A stretch of DNA of 64,000 nt, from contig OX442317.1 in the NCBI GenBank assembly GCA_949358305.1, positions 15,132,491 to 15,196,490 on the forward strand. The letters are read 5' to 3'. Positions 23,201 through 35,146 of this stretch are shown in pieces; positions within the stretch are counted from its first letter, which is position 1, and each line of letters opens with the position of its first letter. Position numbers and translations under genes: made by a program. The DNA is from Strigamia acuminata (Eukaryota; Arthropoda; Chilopoda; Geophilomorpha; Linotaeniidae). A model generated the notes under the pieces. The model worked only from the letters and a program-made list of their open reading frames with translations. It was not told the origin of the DNA and made no database searches.

Positions 23201-26200
23201 TTGACTTAGCACAAACACCACAAACCAATGTCTCTGAATGTTCTGAAATAGTGTTTAAACCTTAGTAGAAGGCTTCAATGTAAGTTTTAGCAACATCCAA
23301 GCAATGATTTGGGAGAGTAGACTTTTGATCTCATCACAGTTGACTTAGCACAAACACCACAAGACCAATGTCTCTAAATGTTCTGAAATAGTGTTTAAAC
23401 CTTAGTAGACGGCTTCAATGTAAGTTTTAGCAACATCCAAGCAATGATTTGGGAGAATAGACTTTTGATCTCATCACAGTTGACTTAGCACAAACACCAC
23501 AAGACCAATGTCTCTGAATGTTCTGAAATAGTGTTTAAACTTTAGTAGAAGGCTTCAATGTTAGTTTTAGCAACATCCAAGCAATAATTTGAAAGAATAA
23601 ACTTTTGATCTCATTTGACATCACAGTTGACTTAGCACAAACACCACAAGACCAATGTCTCTGAATGTTCAGAAATAGTGTTTAAACCTTAGTAGAAGGC
23701 TTCAATGTAAGTTTTAGCATCATCCAAGCAATGATTTGGAAGAATAAACTTTTGATCTCATTTGACATCACAGTTGACTTAGCACAAACACCACAAGACC
23801 AATGTCTCTGAATGTTCAGAAATAGTGTTTAAACCTTAGTAGAAGGCTTCAATGTAAGTTTTAGCAACATCCAAGCAATAATTTGAAAGAATAAACTTTT
23901 GATCTCATTTGACATCACAGTTGACTTAGCACAAACACCACAAACCAATGTCTCTGAATGTTCTGAAATAGTGTTTAAACCTTAGTAGAAGGCTTCAATG
24001 TAAGTTTTAGCAACATCCAAGCAATGATTTGGGAGAGTAGACTTTTGATCTCATCACAGTTGACTTAGCACAAACACCACAAGACCAATGTCTCTAAATG
24101 TTCTGAAATAGTGTTTAAACCTTAGTAGAAGGCTTCAATGTAAGTTTTAGCAACATCCAAGCAATGATTTGGGAGAGTAGACTTTTGATCTCATCACAGT
24201 TGACTTAGCACAAACACCACAAGACCAATGTCTCTAAATGTTCTGAAATAGTGTTTAAACCTTAGTAGAAGGCTTCAATGTAAGTTTTAGCAACATCCAA
24301 GCAATAATTTGAAAGAATAAACTTTTGATCTCATTTGACATCACAGTTGACTTAGCACAAACACCACAAACCAATGTCTCTGAATGTTCTGAAATAGTGT
24401 TTAAACCTTAGTAGAAGGCTTCAATGTAAGTTTTAGCAACATCCAAGCAATGATTTGGGAGAATAGACTATTGATCTCATCACAGTTGACTTAGCACAAA
24501 CATCACAAGACCAATGTCTCTGAATGTTCTGAAATAGTGTTTAAACCTTAGTAGAAAGCTTTAATGTAAGTTTTAGCAACATCCAAGAAATGATTTGGGA
24601 AAATAGACTTTTGATCTCATCACAGTTGACTTAGCACAAACACCACAAGACCAATGTCTCTAAATGTTCTGAAATAGTGTTTAAACCTTAGTAGATGGCT
24701 TCAATGTAAGTTTTAGCAACATCCAAGCAATGATTTGGGAGAATAGACTTTTGATCTCATCACAGTTGACTTAGCACAAACATCACAAGACCAATGTCTC
24801 TGAATGTTCAGAAATAGTGTTTAAACCTTAGTAGAAGGCTTCAATGTAAGTTTTAGCAACATCCAAGCAATAATTTGAAAGAATAAACTTTTGATCTCAT
24901 TTGACATCACAGTTGACTTAGCACAAACACCACAAACCAATGTCTCTGAATGTTCTGAAATAGTGTTTAAACCTTAGTAGAAGGCTTCAATGTAAGTTTT
25001 AGCAACATCCAAGCAATGATTTGGGAGAGTAGACTTTTGATCTCATCACAGTTGACTTAGCACAAACACCACAAGACCAATGTCTCTGAATGTTCTGAAA
25101 TAGTGTTTAAACTTTAGTAGAAGGCTTCAATGTTAGTTTTAGCAACATCCAAGCAATAATTTGAAAGAATAATCTTTTGATCTCATTTGACATCACAGTT
25201 GACTTAGCACAAACACCACAAGACCAATGTCTCTGAATGTTCAGAAATAGTGTTTAAACCTTAGTAGAAGGCTTCAATGTAAGTTTTAGCAACATCCAAG
25301 CAATAATTTGAAAGAATAAACTTTTGATCTCATTTGACATCACAGTTGACTTAGCACAAACACCACAAGACCAATGTCTCTGAATGTTCAGAAATAGTGT
25401 TTAAACCTTAGTAGAAGGCTTCAATGTAAGTTTTAGCAACATCCAAGCAATAATTTGAAAGAATAAACTTTTGATCTCATTTGACATCACAGTTGACTTA
25501 GCACAAACACCACAAACCAATGTCTCTGAATGTTCTGAAATAGTGTTTAAACCTTAGTAGAAGGCTTCAATGTAAGTTTTAGCAACATCCAAGCAATGAT
25601 TTGGGAGAATAGACTTTTGATCTCATCACAGTTGACTTAGCACAAACATCACAAGACCAATGCCTCTGAATGTTCTGAAATAGTGTTTAAACCTTAGTAG
25701 AAAGCTTTAATGTAAGTTTTAGCAACATCCAAGAAATGATTTGGGAAAATAGACTTTTGATCTCATCACAGTTGACTTAGCACAAACACCACAAGACCAA
25801 TGTCTCTAAATGTTCTGAAATAGTGTTTAAACCTTAGTAGACGGCTTCAATGTAAGTTTTAGCAACATCCAAGCAATGATTTGGGAGAATAGACTTTTGA
25901 TCTCATCACAGTTGACTTAGCACAAACATCACAAGACCAATGTCTCTGAATGTTCTGAAATAGTGTTTAAACCTTAGTAGAAGGCTTCAATGTAAGTTTT
26001 AGCAACATCCAAGCAATGATTTGGAAGAATAAACTTTTGATCTCATTTGACATCACAGTTGACTTAGCACAAACACCACAAGACCAATGTCTCTGAATGT
26101 TCAGAAATAGTGTTTAAACCTTAGTAGAAGGCTTCAATGTAAGTTTTAGCAACATCCAAGCAATAATTTGAAAGAATAAACTTTTGATCTCATTTGACAT

Positions 26201-27222
26201 CACAGTTGACTTAGCACAAACACCACAAACCAATGTCTCTGAATGTTCTGAAATAGTGTTTAAACCTTAGTAGAAGGCTTCAATGTAAGTTTTAGCAACA
26301 TCCAAGCAATGATTTGGAAGAGTAGACTTTTGATCTCATCATAGTTGACTTAGCACAAACACCACAAGACCAATGTCTCTAAATGTTCTGAAATAGTGTT
26401 TAAACCTTAGTAGACGGCTTCAATGTAAGTTTTAGCAACATCCAAGCAATGATTTGGGAGAATAGACTTTTGATCTCATCACAGTTGACTTAGCACAAAT
26501 ACCACAAGACCAATGTCTCTGAATGTTCAGAAATAGTGTTTAAACCTTAGTAGAAGGCTTCAATGTAAGTTTTAGCAACATCCAAGCAATAATTTGAAAG
26601 AATAAACTTTTGATCTCATTTGACATCACAGTTGACTTAGCACAAACACCACAAACCAATGTCTCTGAATGTTCTGAAATAGTGTTTAAACCTTAGTAGA
26701 AGGCTTCAATGTAAGTTTTAGCAACATCCAAGCAATGATTTGGGAGAATAGACTTTTGATCTCATCACAGTTGACTTAGCACAAACATCACAAGACCAAT
26801 GTCTCTGAATGTTCTGAAATAGTGTTTAAACCTTAGTAGAAAGCTTTAATGTAAGTTTTAGCAACATCCAAGAAATGATTTGGGAAAATAGACTTTTGAT
26901 CTCATCACAGTTGACTTAGCACAAACACCACAAGACCAATGTCTCTGAATGTTCAGAAATAGTGTTTAAACCTTAGTAGAAGGCTTCAATGTAAGTTTTA
27001 GCAACATCCAAGCAATAATTTGAAAGAATAAACTTTTGATCTCATTTGACATCACAGTTGACTTAGCACAAACACCACAAACCAATGTCTCTGAATGTTC
27101 TGAAATAGTGTTTAAACCTTAGTAGAAGGCTTCAATGTAAGTTTTAGCAACATCCAAGCAATGATTTGGGAGAGTAGACTTTTGATCTCATCACAGTTGA
27201 CTTAGCACAAACACCACAAGAC
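17205..27222. repeat. Tandem satellite array, block 2
   Basis: About 70 monomers of the same 140/146/147-bp family, uninterrupted between P1 and P2. The last ~735 bp before P2 match the last ~735 bp before P1 monomer for monomer. Further left the two flanks stay alignable except for one monomer (about 147 bp) missing here at about 26,488. No gene or other element is visible. Confidence 0.97.
18054..26498. repeat. About 3.0-3.15-kb higher-order repeat in block 2
   Basis: Rare variants recur together. GACTATTGATC is at about 18309, 21461 and 24466, and CAATGCCTCTG at 19501, 22653 and 25658. Both series give spacings of 3152 and 3005 bp. The difference, 147 bp, is one long monomer. About 21-22 monomers are therefore amplified as a unit at least three times. 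A nested local duplication of 720 bp is marked by CACAAATACC at about 20486 and 21206. Confidence 0.85.
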
Positions 27223-28863
27223 TGTTGCAACCTGTTGCAAACAGAGTGGAATATAAATTGATACTGCTTTTTATTTGCCATTTTATTGTCCTATTAAATA
27301 TTCAAAGTGTTGTTAAATTTTGCTTCTAATAGTTTGACTTACATTTCAGGTGTTTTTTGTGTCATATTAAAGCTTTTAGTTCATTATTTTCTTATATTGT
27401 TATGAATTTTGGGTATTGTGTGTTTAAATAGACTTATTCTAGTGTGTTTTATTTTGCATAACATTTTAATCTTATTTTACAGGATTTTTTGCATTATTAA
27501 AACTATTAAAGTGTTTTATGATACTGTTGTTTATTAAAATATGATATTTCATTGTCTATTGCATTCATTTCAAGTGTTATTTATAAGAATTTGTCTTATA
27601 TTATCAATTCCTATTCATTTTGTGTGTTTCCGTGTGAAATTGGGTGCATCCGTCGTCAAACAGTTCACTAGTGTAATTGGAGTGACGTCATATTTCGAAA
27701 TCTAGTTCGGTTTTGACTCCAACTTCTAACCTTTCGTTTTCATTGAATTCTTGTCGTTAGAATTGATCCTAATATTGTTTTAGACTAATTCAGGGGTGAT
27801 CTGTCGATCTGTGCACTTAGTTTCTTTCCCGGAGCAGCCGTTTTGTCTGTACGAACGATCGTGACGGACCTCGCATATGCGTTGCCGTCCGCGATCGTTT
27901 CTTTTCTTTCAAGACTAATTTTCATGTGTATTCTTATTAAAAGTGCTTTATTTTGAAGGAAATTACTTTTCCTAAGTGTATTTATTAGTAACATTACCTA
28001 GTATTTGCTATATTCTTGTGTCAGAATTCAAATGTCGTGTTTTGCCGCTCTTATTGAGTTGTACGGGCGCCATGTTGGATTTATTCGCTAATTTCGTTAT
28101 TAAATCGATTCTATTGTATTATTAATACTTCTTTTGCATTTACTATTTCATTTCATTGTATTTTAGTGCATATTATTTACCATTTCAGTGATTTTGTGAG
28201 GTTTTAAATTCAAATCTTTGCATTACGTAACTTTGCTGTATTCTGATTGGCTGAGCCGATCGTCTGCTTCCCGATCGATTCTTTCTGTATTTTCTCATTG
28301 TTTTAAGTGTTTTTGAGCATTGTTACCATTTACTTTTATGTTCCTGACATCTTTGTGGTCATTTTGACATATTGCAATTTGATTTTAATGCATTTTTGAG
28401 CAATCGCTCACTCCAATGTATTTCATTTTTCTCCGTTGTCATAGCAACGGAATTTCTCAATTGTGTTTTTTACCTTGGCGCGTGCCGTGACCATTGTTTT
28501 GCACGTGCATTTTCTTTGTTAGCCAACGTACATTCGTGTATTTGGTCAGTTATCATTCTACTTCCGAATAAATAAGTTGTTTTATGTTATCTCCTGGAGT
28601 TTTTACTTTCGTCGCCATTACAATGTGTCGGGAGTAGCCAAACATTTTCCCAGACTGGTCAATGGTTAAGCGGACACTTGGATACCATTCAACAGTAGTT
28701 TCTACAGGGATTCCTTCATTCTCCAATGCATTTCGGGACAAATTAAATCTGTTTCCACACGGTATACGTACTAACCTCACTATACGATCGTTTGAGTGGA
28801 TTGGCGGGAGATTCAAAACGCCATGGCTCAGTTCTTTTCTGTCCTGTGTGATTGACCGCTACA
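27223..28863 (+). repeat. BEL P2 5' LTR
   Basis: Counterpart of 7640-9280 with the same diagnostic bases (TTGTTATGAATTT, CTCACTCCAATG). CRE, hairpin (27854-27899), X-box-like palindrome (28433-28450) and AATAAA are all retained. Confidence 0.96.
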
Positions 28864-29829
28864 TAGGATACGAATTTATGGTGCACGTGACCAGGATTCC
28901 GTCTGAAATCTGTGAGTTTTTCCGGTTCGTCATTGATACGGTTCTATGCGTGATTGATGCGACGGGAGAAGTATACGTTCGGGATTCGTCGTCTGCTAGA
29001 ACAATCATCGTTCAACGTGACAACAGTCACAACGGGGATTCGTTTGGCGCCGAATACGAACAATTGAGTGTCATCAGCGGGATTCTACGGTCGCCATCTT
29101 GGATTTGGATAACACAACGCGCTGTGCTGGAAAGCTGGTTTGCCCCTGAAATTATTGCATTTTCTTTTGTTTTTCATTCTATTTGTGTGTTTTGGAGATT
29201 TTTATTGCATGAGGGTGTTGTATTGGGTATTCCATTGTTGTTTTTGCTTTTTCATTTGCTAGTCTTAAAGGGAAATTTCGTAAAGTGTATTTTATTGAAA
29301 ATCTTAAAAGTGTTCTATTTAATTTTGTGCATGCATCTCCATATAACTGCCATAAGCAGGGGAGATTAGATTCTTTTGATGCTAGTTACTGGTCAGTCTC
29401 TCATTGCAAGGGCTGTCAGTTATTATCTTGAATTTTATGATAGAGTTTTGGCGAGATTTGTTCCAAACGAACCGTCAATTATTTCAAAACTGTGCAGGAC
29501 TTTTTGAGTCACGTTTTTCATACGTGATCAAGGTCGCTCGTCTGTTTTAGCATCCTTGATTGTTAAAACATTCGATATTCGTGTATTTTCAATTTGCTTT
29601 TCTTGTCACGTGGGCATTAAAACTTTGAAAAATTCAGTTCTTTTTAAGTGTGAAATTTCTGATTTTATTCTTTTTGGGGTATAAAATTGTGATTTTATTC
29701 TTTTTAAGTTTTCATTCATTTTGAAGTGTAAAATTTTGAATTTTATTCTTTTTGAGTTTCATTGCAAAGTGTTATTTTGTTGTTCAAGTTATTGTCTTCT
29801 GTTTTAAAATTGATCGCCGTGAATTTGAA
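28864..29829 (+). other. BEL P2 leader with primer-binding site
   Basis: Same as the P1 leader. The tRNA-His-type primer-binding site, with the extra A, is at 28879-28898. The TTTTATTCTTTTT-based tandem repeats precede the gag start. No other gene is seen. Confidence 0.75.
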
Positions 29830-32800
29830 ATGGAGAGAGATAGCACAACAGAGCCAACAATGCGTGATCTGCTCACTGAGGAGCAGATTGAAACAATGGA
29901 ACAACGTTGGGAATCGCAAGTTACAGCAATGAATCATCTGTTGTCTATATCGGAGAAGACAGCAGATCCAGGAGAACTGGAAGCGCTGGTGCAAACTGCG
30001 AACCCAAAAGAGACACGGATAGTAGGTGCTTTGAATGAATTACAGAATTATTCCGACCACCAATTTTATCTGGAATGCATTGACAAGCTTGAGACTATGC
30101 AAGCTAGAGTGGATCTTCTTCGCAGGAGATACGAAATTTCCAAGCGATCAATTCCTACGTTGGGAGGAAGATTAAATACGTCTACAAGCTTCAATGCAAA
30201 CACATCTATGAATGCGACAGCCTCGTTTAGAAAAAATTCGAAGCTGCCCAAACTGGAATCCGTAAAATTCGACGGAGATATTCTGAAGTACAAAACGTTC
30301 AAAAGCAACTTCGAGACCTCCGTACACAAGGATCCAGACCTGAGTAACGTTGAGAAACTACAATACTTGCAGACCATGTGCATTGGTGAGGCAGCGACTC
30401 TCATTTCCACCTTCCCTTTGATCGAGGAATCATATGACTTAGCCAGAGAGGAACTCGACAGAAACTATGGTGATGAGGATGCCCAGCAAACTGCACTAAT
30501 CAAATCCATTAGAGACTTAAAAACAATTTCCAGTGTATATCCAACCAAAGCAATAAAAGCAAACTTGACGAAAATTTCTGCGACAATAAGACTGCTCGAG
30601 CAATTAAAGATTCCAATTCAAACTTCCGGAGCTTTCTTATTGCCCGACATAATTAGCAAGTTTCCGAATTCCATGGCATTGAGGTTCTACCAGGTTCACG
30701 GAATGCAAAACAAGAATATCGTGACATTGCTCAATTTCTTTTTGAATGAAGTTGCAATGGCTGAGAGAACTGAAAACGTTTCTTCCTCTGAAAAATCGAA
30801 AAAAGAAAAGAATGAGAAGTCTGAAGCTGAGAAACAGAAAGCTAAGGGTTCAATGACCACGTGTGCAGCCACTCAAGACGCCAAGCAGTCTACAAGTGCA
30901 AAGACAAAGAGTGAACCTAAATCGGACAACAAAAGTGCGCCTTCAAAGACTGTAAAGTGCATTTTTTGTGACGACAATCATCTGAATGGATCGTGCGGAA
31001 AGGAGTACGAAATCAATGCAAAAATCGAAATAGTTAAGAAAAACAGACTTTGTTTTAACTGTTTCAGAACTGGACATAGAGTCGGTGATTGCAAAGTCAA
31101 ATTTTCCTGCAAGCATTGCGGTGGGAGACATCACTCCACCATTTGCAAAAAACAAGAAGTGAAGAATTCTCCAAGCAATGTAGAGAAGCCGAAGGAGCCA
31201 CAAGTGACGACCCATGTCTCATGTGCCATCTCCACGACCCTTCAATTAATGATTTTCACCGCGGATTTAAAAACGAAGTCTGGTGGATTTCATCATATTC
31301 GTGGCATGATTGATCCGGGCAGCCATAGGTCATTTATTACCACTGCATTGGTCAACCGTCTCAAGTTAAGGAAATGTGGAAGTATATCGGCGACCACTCA
31401 AAGATTTAATGACTCTACGCCAGCAGAAATAGACTACGATGTTTTCAACATAAATCTCAAGTCAAAACATGATGAACAAGATATCAAGTTGACCATGTTA
31501 TCCGTTGAAAACCTTCCGAGAGTGCAAGGAATCTTGAATCCTTCTGTCATAGAAAAGGTGAAGAAACTGAAAATGGAGTTAGCCGAAGATTTGCCAGCAA
31601 CGACTGCCAATGTTGACCTCCTGTTAGGAGTTGACGTTTGGTGGAAAATTCTGAAAGAAGGTCGCAAGAAGATTAATGAAGATCTTGGACTTATCAACAC
31701 GTTGTTCGGATGGGTACTTTCCGGTGCAGCTGGAAATACCAGCCTGTTTGAAGAGGAAGCCGATCTTACATCGTGTTGCAATACCTGCCAGATCGATATT
31801 AATCAGAAGCTGGACAAATTGTGGAATCTGGAAGCAATAGGAATAGATTCTGGAGAAAAGGAATCGGACTTTACAAGAGACAGATTTGAAAAGACAACCA
31901 AGCGGATGGATGACGGAAGATATGAAGTTCTGTTGCCATTCAACGGTTTAGAAGAGGATTTGGACTCTAATTGGGAAAAATCGATAAACCAATTGGCAAA
32001 TACTCTCAAACGAATAGACACGAATGAAGATCTCAAGAAGAGGTATGATGAGGCAATAATGCAATACGTTGTAGAGGAACATGCCGAAGAGGTTCCCAAA
32101 GAAGAACGTTTTTTGAGAAAAGGCATCTATAATATTCCTCACCACCCTGTTGTGAAAGAGGACCGGGATACGACAAAATTTAGGATCGTGTTCAACGCAT
32201 CGTCTGCCAAAAAAGGAAAACTTTCGTTGAATGAGTGCTTGTACCCTGGCCCATCTTTAAATCCAGACTTAATTCTTGTGTTGGTGAGATTTAGACTATA
32301 TTGCATCCCTGTAATAGCAGACATTAAGCAGGCTTTCCTTCAGGTTTTGATTAACCCTACACATAGGAATTTCTTACGTTTCTTATGGGTTACTCGTGAC
32401 TATTTCAAACAACCGTATTCGTGGCAAAACCTGTGGAATAACATACTAATTCTGAGGATGATTGTCGTACCATTTGGGGTAATATCTTCTCCATTTCTCC
32501 TTTGTGCTACGATACGAAAACAAGCGAAACAATTTGAAGAAACTCATCCTAAAGAAGTAGATGCTTTAGATAGCGGAATCTTTATGGATGATTTGACTTC
32601 TGGAGGAGATTTCACCGCCGATACAACGACACATGCAGAGAATTTGAAGATGATTCTAGACGACGGGAAACTTCCCCTTGTTAAATGGGCAACCGCTAGC
32701 AGAACCGTCTTTGAAAATCTTCAATCAAAAAATTTTCACATGAGAGGTGAGAATTTTGACGACCTTCAAATCATCAAGATGTTGGGAATCTTATGGAATA

Positions 32801-35091
32801 CACAAGACGACATGATTATGTTTAAAATCCCGAAGTTAGAGAAAATTCCCACAACGAAACGCGAAGTGGTCTCATTTATGGCATCCATATTTGATCCGAT
32901 GGGTCTCATTTCACCTGTCGTTCTTCGAATGAAACTGCTTGTTCAAGCTATCTGGGCTCGAACAAAAAATTGGGACGAAGTGATTCTTGACTCCGAGAAA
33001 AAAGAAGTCGAAGAATTTAATCTCGACATACAGAAGTTGAAGGAATTAAAAGTTCAACGTTGGCTACAGACTTATTCAGGTCAGGACATAACATTGGAAG
33101 TTTTCTGCGATGCCAGTATGGAAGCATTTGGCTGTTCAATTTTTGTCGTCAATGTGGATGGCAAAAGAACTTTACTGTTGAGCAAATGCCGTATTGCGCC
33201 AGCCAAGAAAATTACGCTTCCTCGACTTGAATTAACTGCAGCATTGGTAGGAGTAAGAATGACAAAGTATCTGCTTGAGAATTTTCTTCCTGGTTATCCA
33301 GTCACTGAAGTGCGATACTACTCGGACTCCACCATTACTTTAGCCTGGATCAATTCCGATAAAAATGTGTGGAAACCATACGTCTCGAACCGTGTCCAAG
33401 AAATTATTTCTTCTACCAAGCCCGAACAATGGTCTCATGTACCAACAGAATTTAACCCAGCTGATTTATTGACTCGACCACACAACTCAAAAACATTGAT
33501 GAACAATAAACTTTGGTGGTTCGGAGTTGATGTTTCAAAACTAGAGAAAAAGGAAATTATACAAGAAAATCTTCCAGAAGAGGAACGAAAAATCATTGTG
33601 ATGACTATTCAAGTTAAAGAAAGCTTTATTGGTCAATTCTTCAAACGTTTCCGGAATTACAACAGACTTTTGAGAGTTTTTTCGTACATTTTGAGATGGA
33701 AAAACAAACTTTTGCGCGATGAGCCTCTCTCGCCACTCGAGTTAGAGACGAACCAATTGAAGATCCTGCAGTTTTCGCAGAAACTGCATTTTTCTGAGGA
33801 ACTTGAGGATGTGAAAAACAAACGAGAACTGAGTAAACATTCCACCCTACGAAATTTCGAGCTTTTCATTGACGAGGACGGATTACTTCGACTTCGTAGT
33901 CGCTTGAAAAAATCTTTATTGACTTTTGATGAGGTTTATCCAATTATTCTACCTTACGATAGTTGGTTAACAAGATTGTTGATCAAAAAAGTGCATCTGG
34001 AACTATTTCATGGTGATATAAGCGAAACATTATACCGTTTACGTGAGCAATATTGGATCGTAAAAGGAAGGAGAACAATTCAGACAGTTATTCGAGAATG
34101 TGCAATTTGCAGACGTGGAAAACTTGCACGAAACAACCCTTCTACAGGTGACCTTCCTTCTGAACGTATAACTCCAGCCGCTCCATTCCAACACACGGGA
34201 ATTGACCATCTTGTGCCAATTTACGTCGGAACTAACAAGAAAGAACGCAAAAAGGTTTATATTCTTTTATTCACATGTATGGTGACCCGATCCCTACATT
34301 TAGAGGTTTCCGATGACCTTTCTGTTCAAAAGTTTCTACTTGCAATGAGACGATTCGGAGCACGTTTTGGCTATCCTGCTAAAATATTCTCCGATAATAG
34401 CAAAACCTTCGAGCGCGGCAGCGTGGAGTTACAATCGTGGGGAAAACTAATTGGACACAAGGACATACAGACTTTCCTATCTGAAAAAAGAGTGATTTGG
34501 ACTTTTATCCCACCACTGTCCCCCTGGATGGGCGGGGCATGGGAACGCCTCGTCCGGTCAGTTAAGGATAAACTTCGAAAAACATTACTTCGCTATACAG
34601 TTGACTTGGAAACTCTCCAAACTTTGGCTTTAGAAATTAGTTCAGTGTTAAATTCAAGACCCTTATCTTACGTCCCAGACAGTGTTGATGGTGGTAGAAT
34701 TTTGGCACCTGAAAACTTTTTAACAGGAGGCATGCCAAAGTACTTAATAAACAAAAAACTTAGTGCGATTAAAAAATCAGATTTGAGAAAACTTGATACA
34801 AAACGACGAAAATTTATATGGGATTTCTGGCAGATCTGGAAACAAAGTTATCTCATGCAATTGAGAAACTTTTACGAAACCAAAGGTGATAAGTTCTTCA
34901 AAAATCCTAAAGTGGATCAAATTGTGCTACTAGAAAAAATAGGAACAAATTCCTATTTTTGGCCCCTTGCCAGGATAAAAGAAATTTTTCCCGGTGATGA
35001 TGGTCTTATCAGAATTGTCAAAGTAGTGTTACCCGATGGAAGAGAGTTAAAAAGATCAGTGAAACATGTGAGAGCTCTTGAACTAGAGTGA
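29830..35091 (+). CDS. BEL/Pao gag-pol polyprotein, copy P2
   Basis: 1753 residues from the ATG at 29830, identical in sequence to the P1 polyprotein, with the same domain order: Gag, CCHC knuckle, aspartic protease (IDPGS), reverse transcriptase (FMDD), RNase H, H2C2 zinc finger, integrase and DUF5641-like tail. The Gly-to-Val change in the first integrase motif is shared with P1, so it predates the duplication. The frame is fully open. Perfect identity over more than 5 kb means the duplication is very recent, has been homogenised by gene conversion, or is an assembly artefact. Confidence 0.95.
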   Translation: MERDSTTEPTMRDLLTEEQIETMEQRWESQVTAMNHLLSISEKTADPGELEALVQTANPKETRIVGALNELQNYSDHQFYLECIDKLETMQARVDLLRRRYEISKRSIPTLGGRLNTSTSFNANTSMNATASFRKNSKLPKLESVKFDGDILKYKTFKSNFETSVHKDPDLSNVEKLQYLQTMCIGEAATLISTFPLIEESYDLAREELDRNYGDEDAQQTALIKSIRDLKTISSVYPTKAIKANLTKISATIRLLEQLKIPIQTSGAFLLPDIISKFPNSMALRFYQVHGMQNKNIVTLLNFFLNEVAMAERTENVSSSEKSKKEKNEKSEAEKQKAKGSMTTCAATQDAKQSTSAKTKSEPKSDNKSAPSKTVKCIFCDDNHLNGSCGKEYEINAKIEIVKKNRLCFNCFRTGHRVGDCKVKFSCKHCGGRHHSTICKKQEVKNSPSNVEKPKEPQVTTHVSCAISTTLQLMIFTADLKTKSGGFHHIRGMIDPGSHRSFITTALVNRLKLRKCGSISATTQRFNDSTPAEIDYDVFNINLKSKHDEQDIKLTMLSVENLPRVQGILNPSVIEKVKKLKMELAEDLPATTANVDLLLGVDVWWKILKEGRKKINEDLGLINTLFGWVLSGAAGNTSLFEEEADLTSCCNTCQIDINQKLDKLWNLEAIGIDSGEKESDFTRDRFEKTTKRMDDGRYEVLLPFNGLEEDLDSNWEKSINQLANTLKRIDTNEDLKKRYDEAIMQYVVEEHAEEVPKEERFLRKGIYNIPHHPVVKEDRDTTKFRIVFNASSAKKGKLSLNECLYPGPSLNPDLILVLVRFRLYCIPVIADIKQAFLQVLINPTHRNFLRFLWVTRDYFKQPYSWQNLWNNILILRMIVVPFGVISSPFLLCATIRKQAKQFEETHPKEVDALDSGIFMDDLTSGGDFTADTTTHAENLKMILDDGKLPLVKWATASRTVFENLQSKNFHMRGENFDDLQIIKMLGILWNTQDDMIMFKIPKLEKIPTTKREVVSFMASIFDPMGLISPVVLRMKLLVQAIWARTKNWDEVILDSEKKEVEEFNLDIQKLKELKVQRWLQTYSGQDITLEVFCDASMEAFGCSIFVVNVDGKRTLLLSKCRIAPAKKITLPRLELTAALVGVRMTKYLLENFLPGYPVTEVRYYSDSTITLAWINSDKNVWKPYVSNRVQEIISSTKPEQWSHVPTEFNPADLLTRPHNSKTLMNNKLWWFGVDVSKLEKKEIIQENLPEEERKIIVMTIQVKESFIGQFFKRFRNYNRLLRVFSYILRWKNKLLRDEPLSPLELETNQLKILQFSQKLHFSEELEDVKNKRELSKHSTLRNFELFIDEDGLLRLRSRLKKSLLTFDEVYPIILPYDSWLTRLLIKKVHLELFHGDISETLYRLREQYWIVKGRRTIQTVIRECAICRRGKLARNNPSTGDLPSERITPAAPFQHTGIDHLVPIYVGTNKKERKKVYILLFTCMVTRSLHLEVSDDLSVQKFLLAMRRFGARFGYPAKIFSDNSKTFERGSVELQSWGKLIGHKDIQTFLSEKRVIWTFIPPLSPWMGGAWERLVRSVKDKLRKTLLRYTVDLETLQTLALEISSVLNSRPLSYVPDSVDGGRILAPENFLTGGMPKYLINKKLSAIKKSDLRKLDTKRRKFIWDFWQIWKQSYLMQLRNFYETKGDKFFKNPKVDQIVLLEKIGTNSYFWPLARIKEIFPGDDGLIRIVKVVLPDGRELKRSVKHVRALELE

Positions 35092-35146
35092 CTAATAAGA
35101 CTTTGTGTGTGGTTCTCTCTTCTCTCTCCTTTCGCCGGCAATTCTC

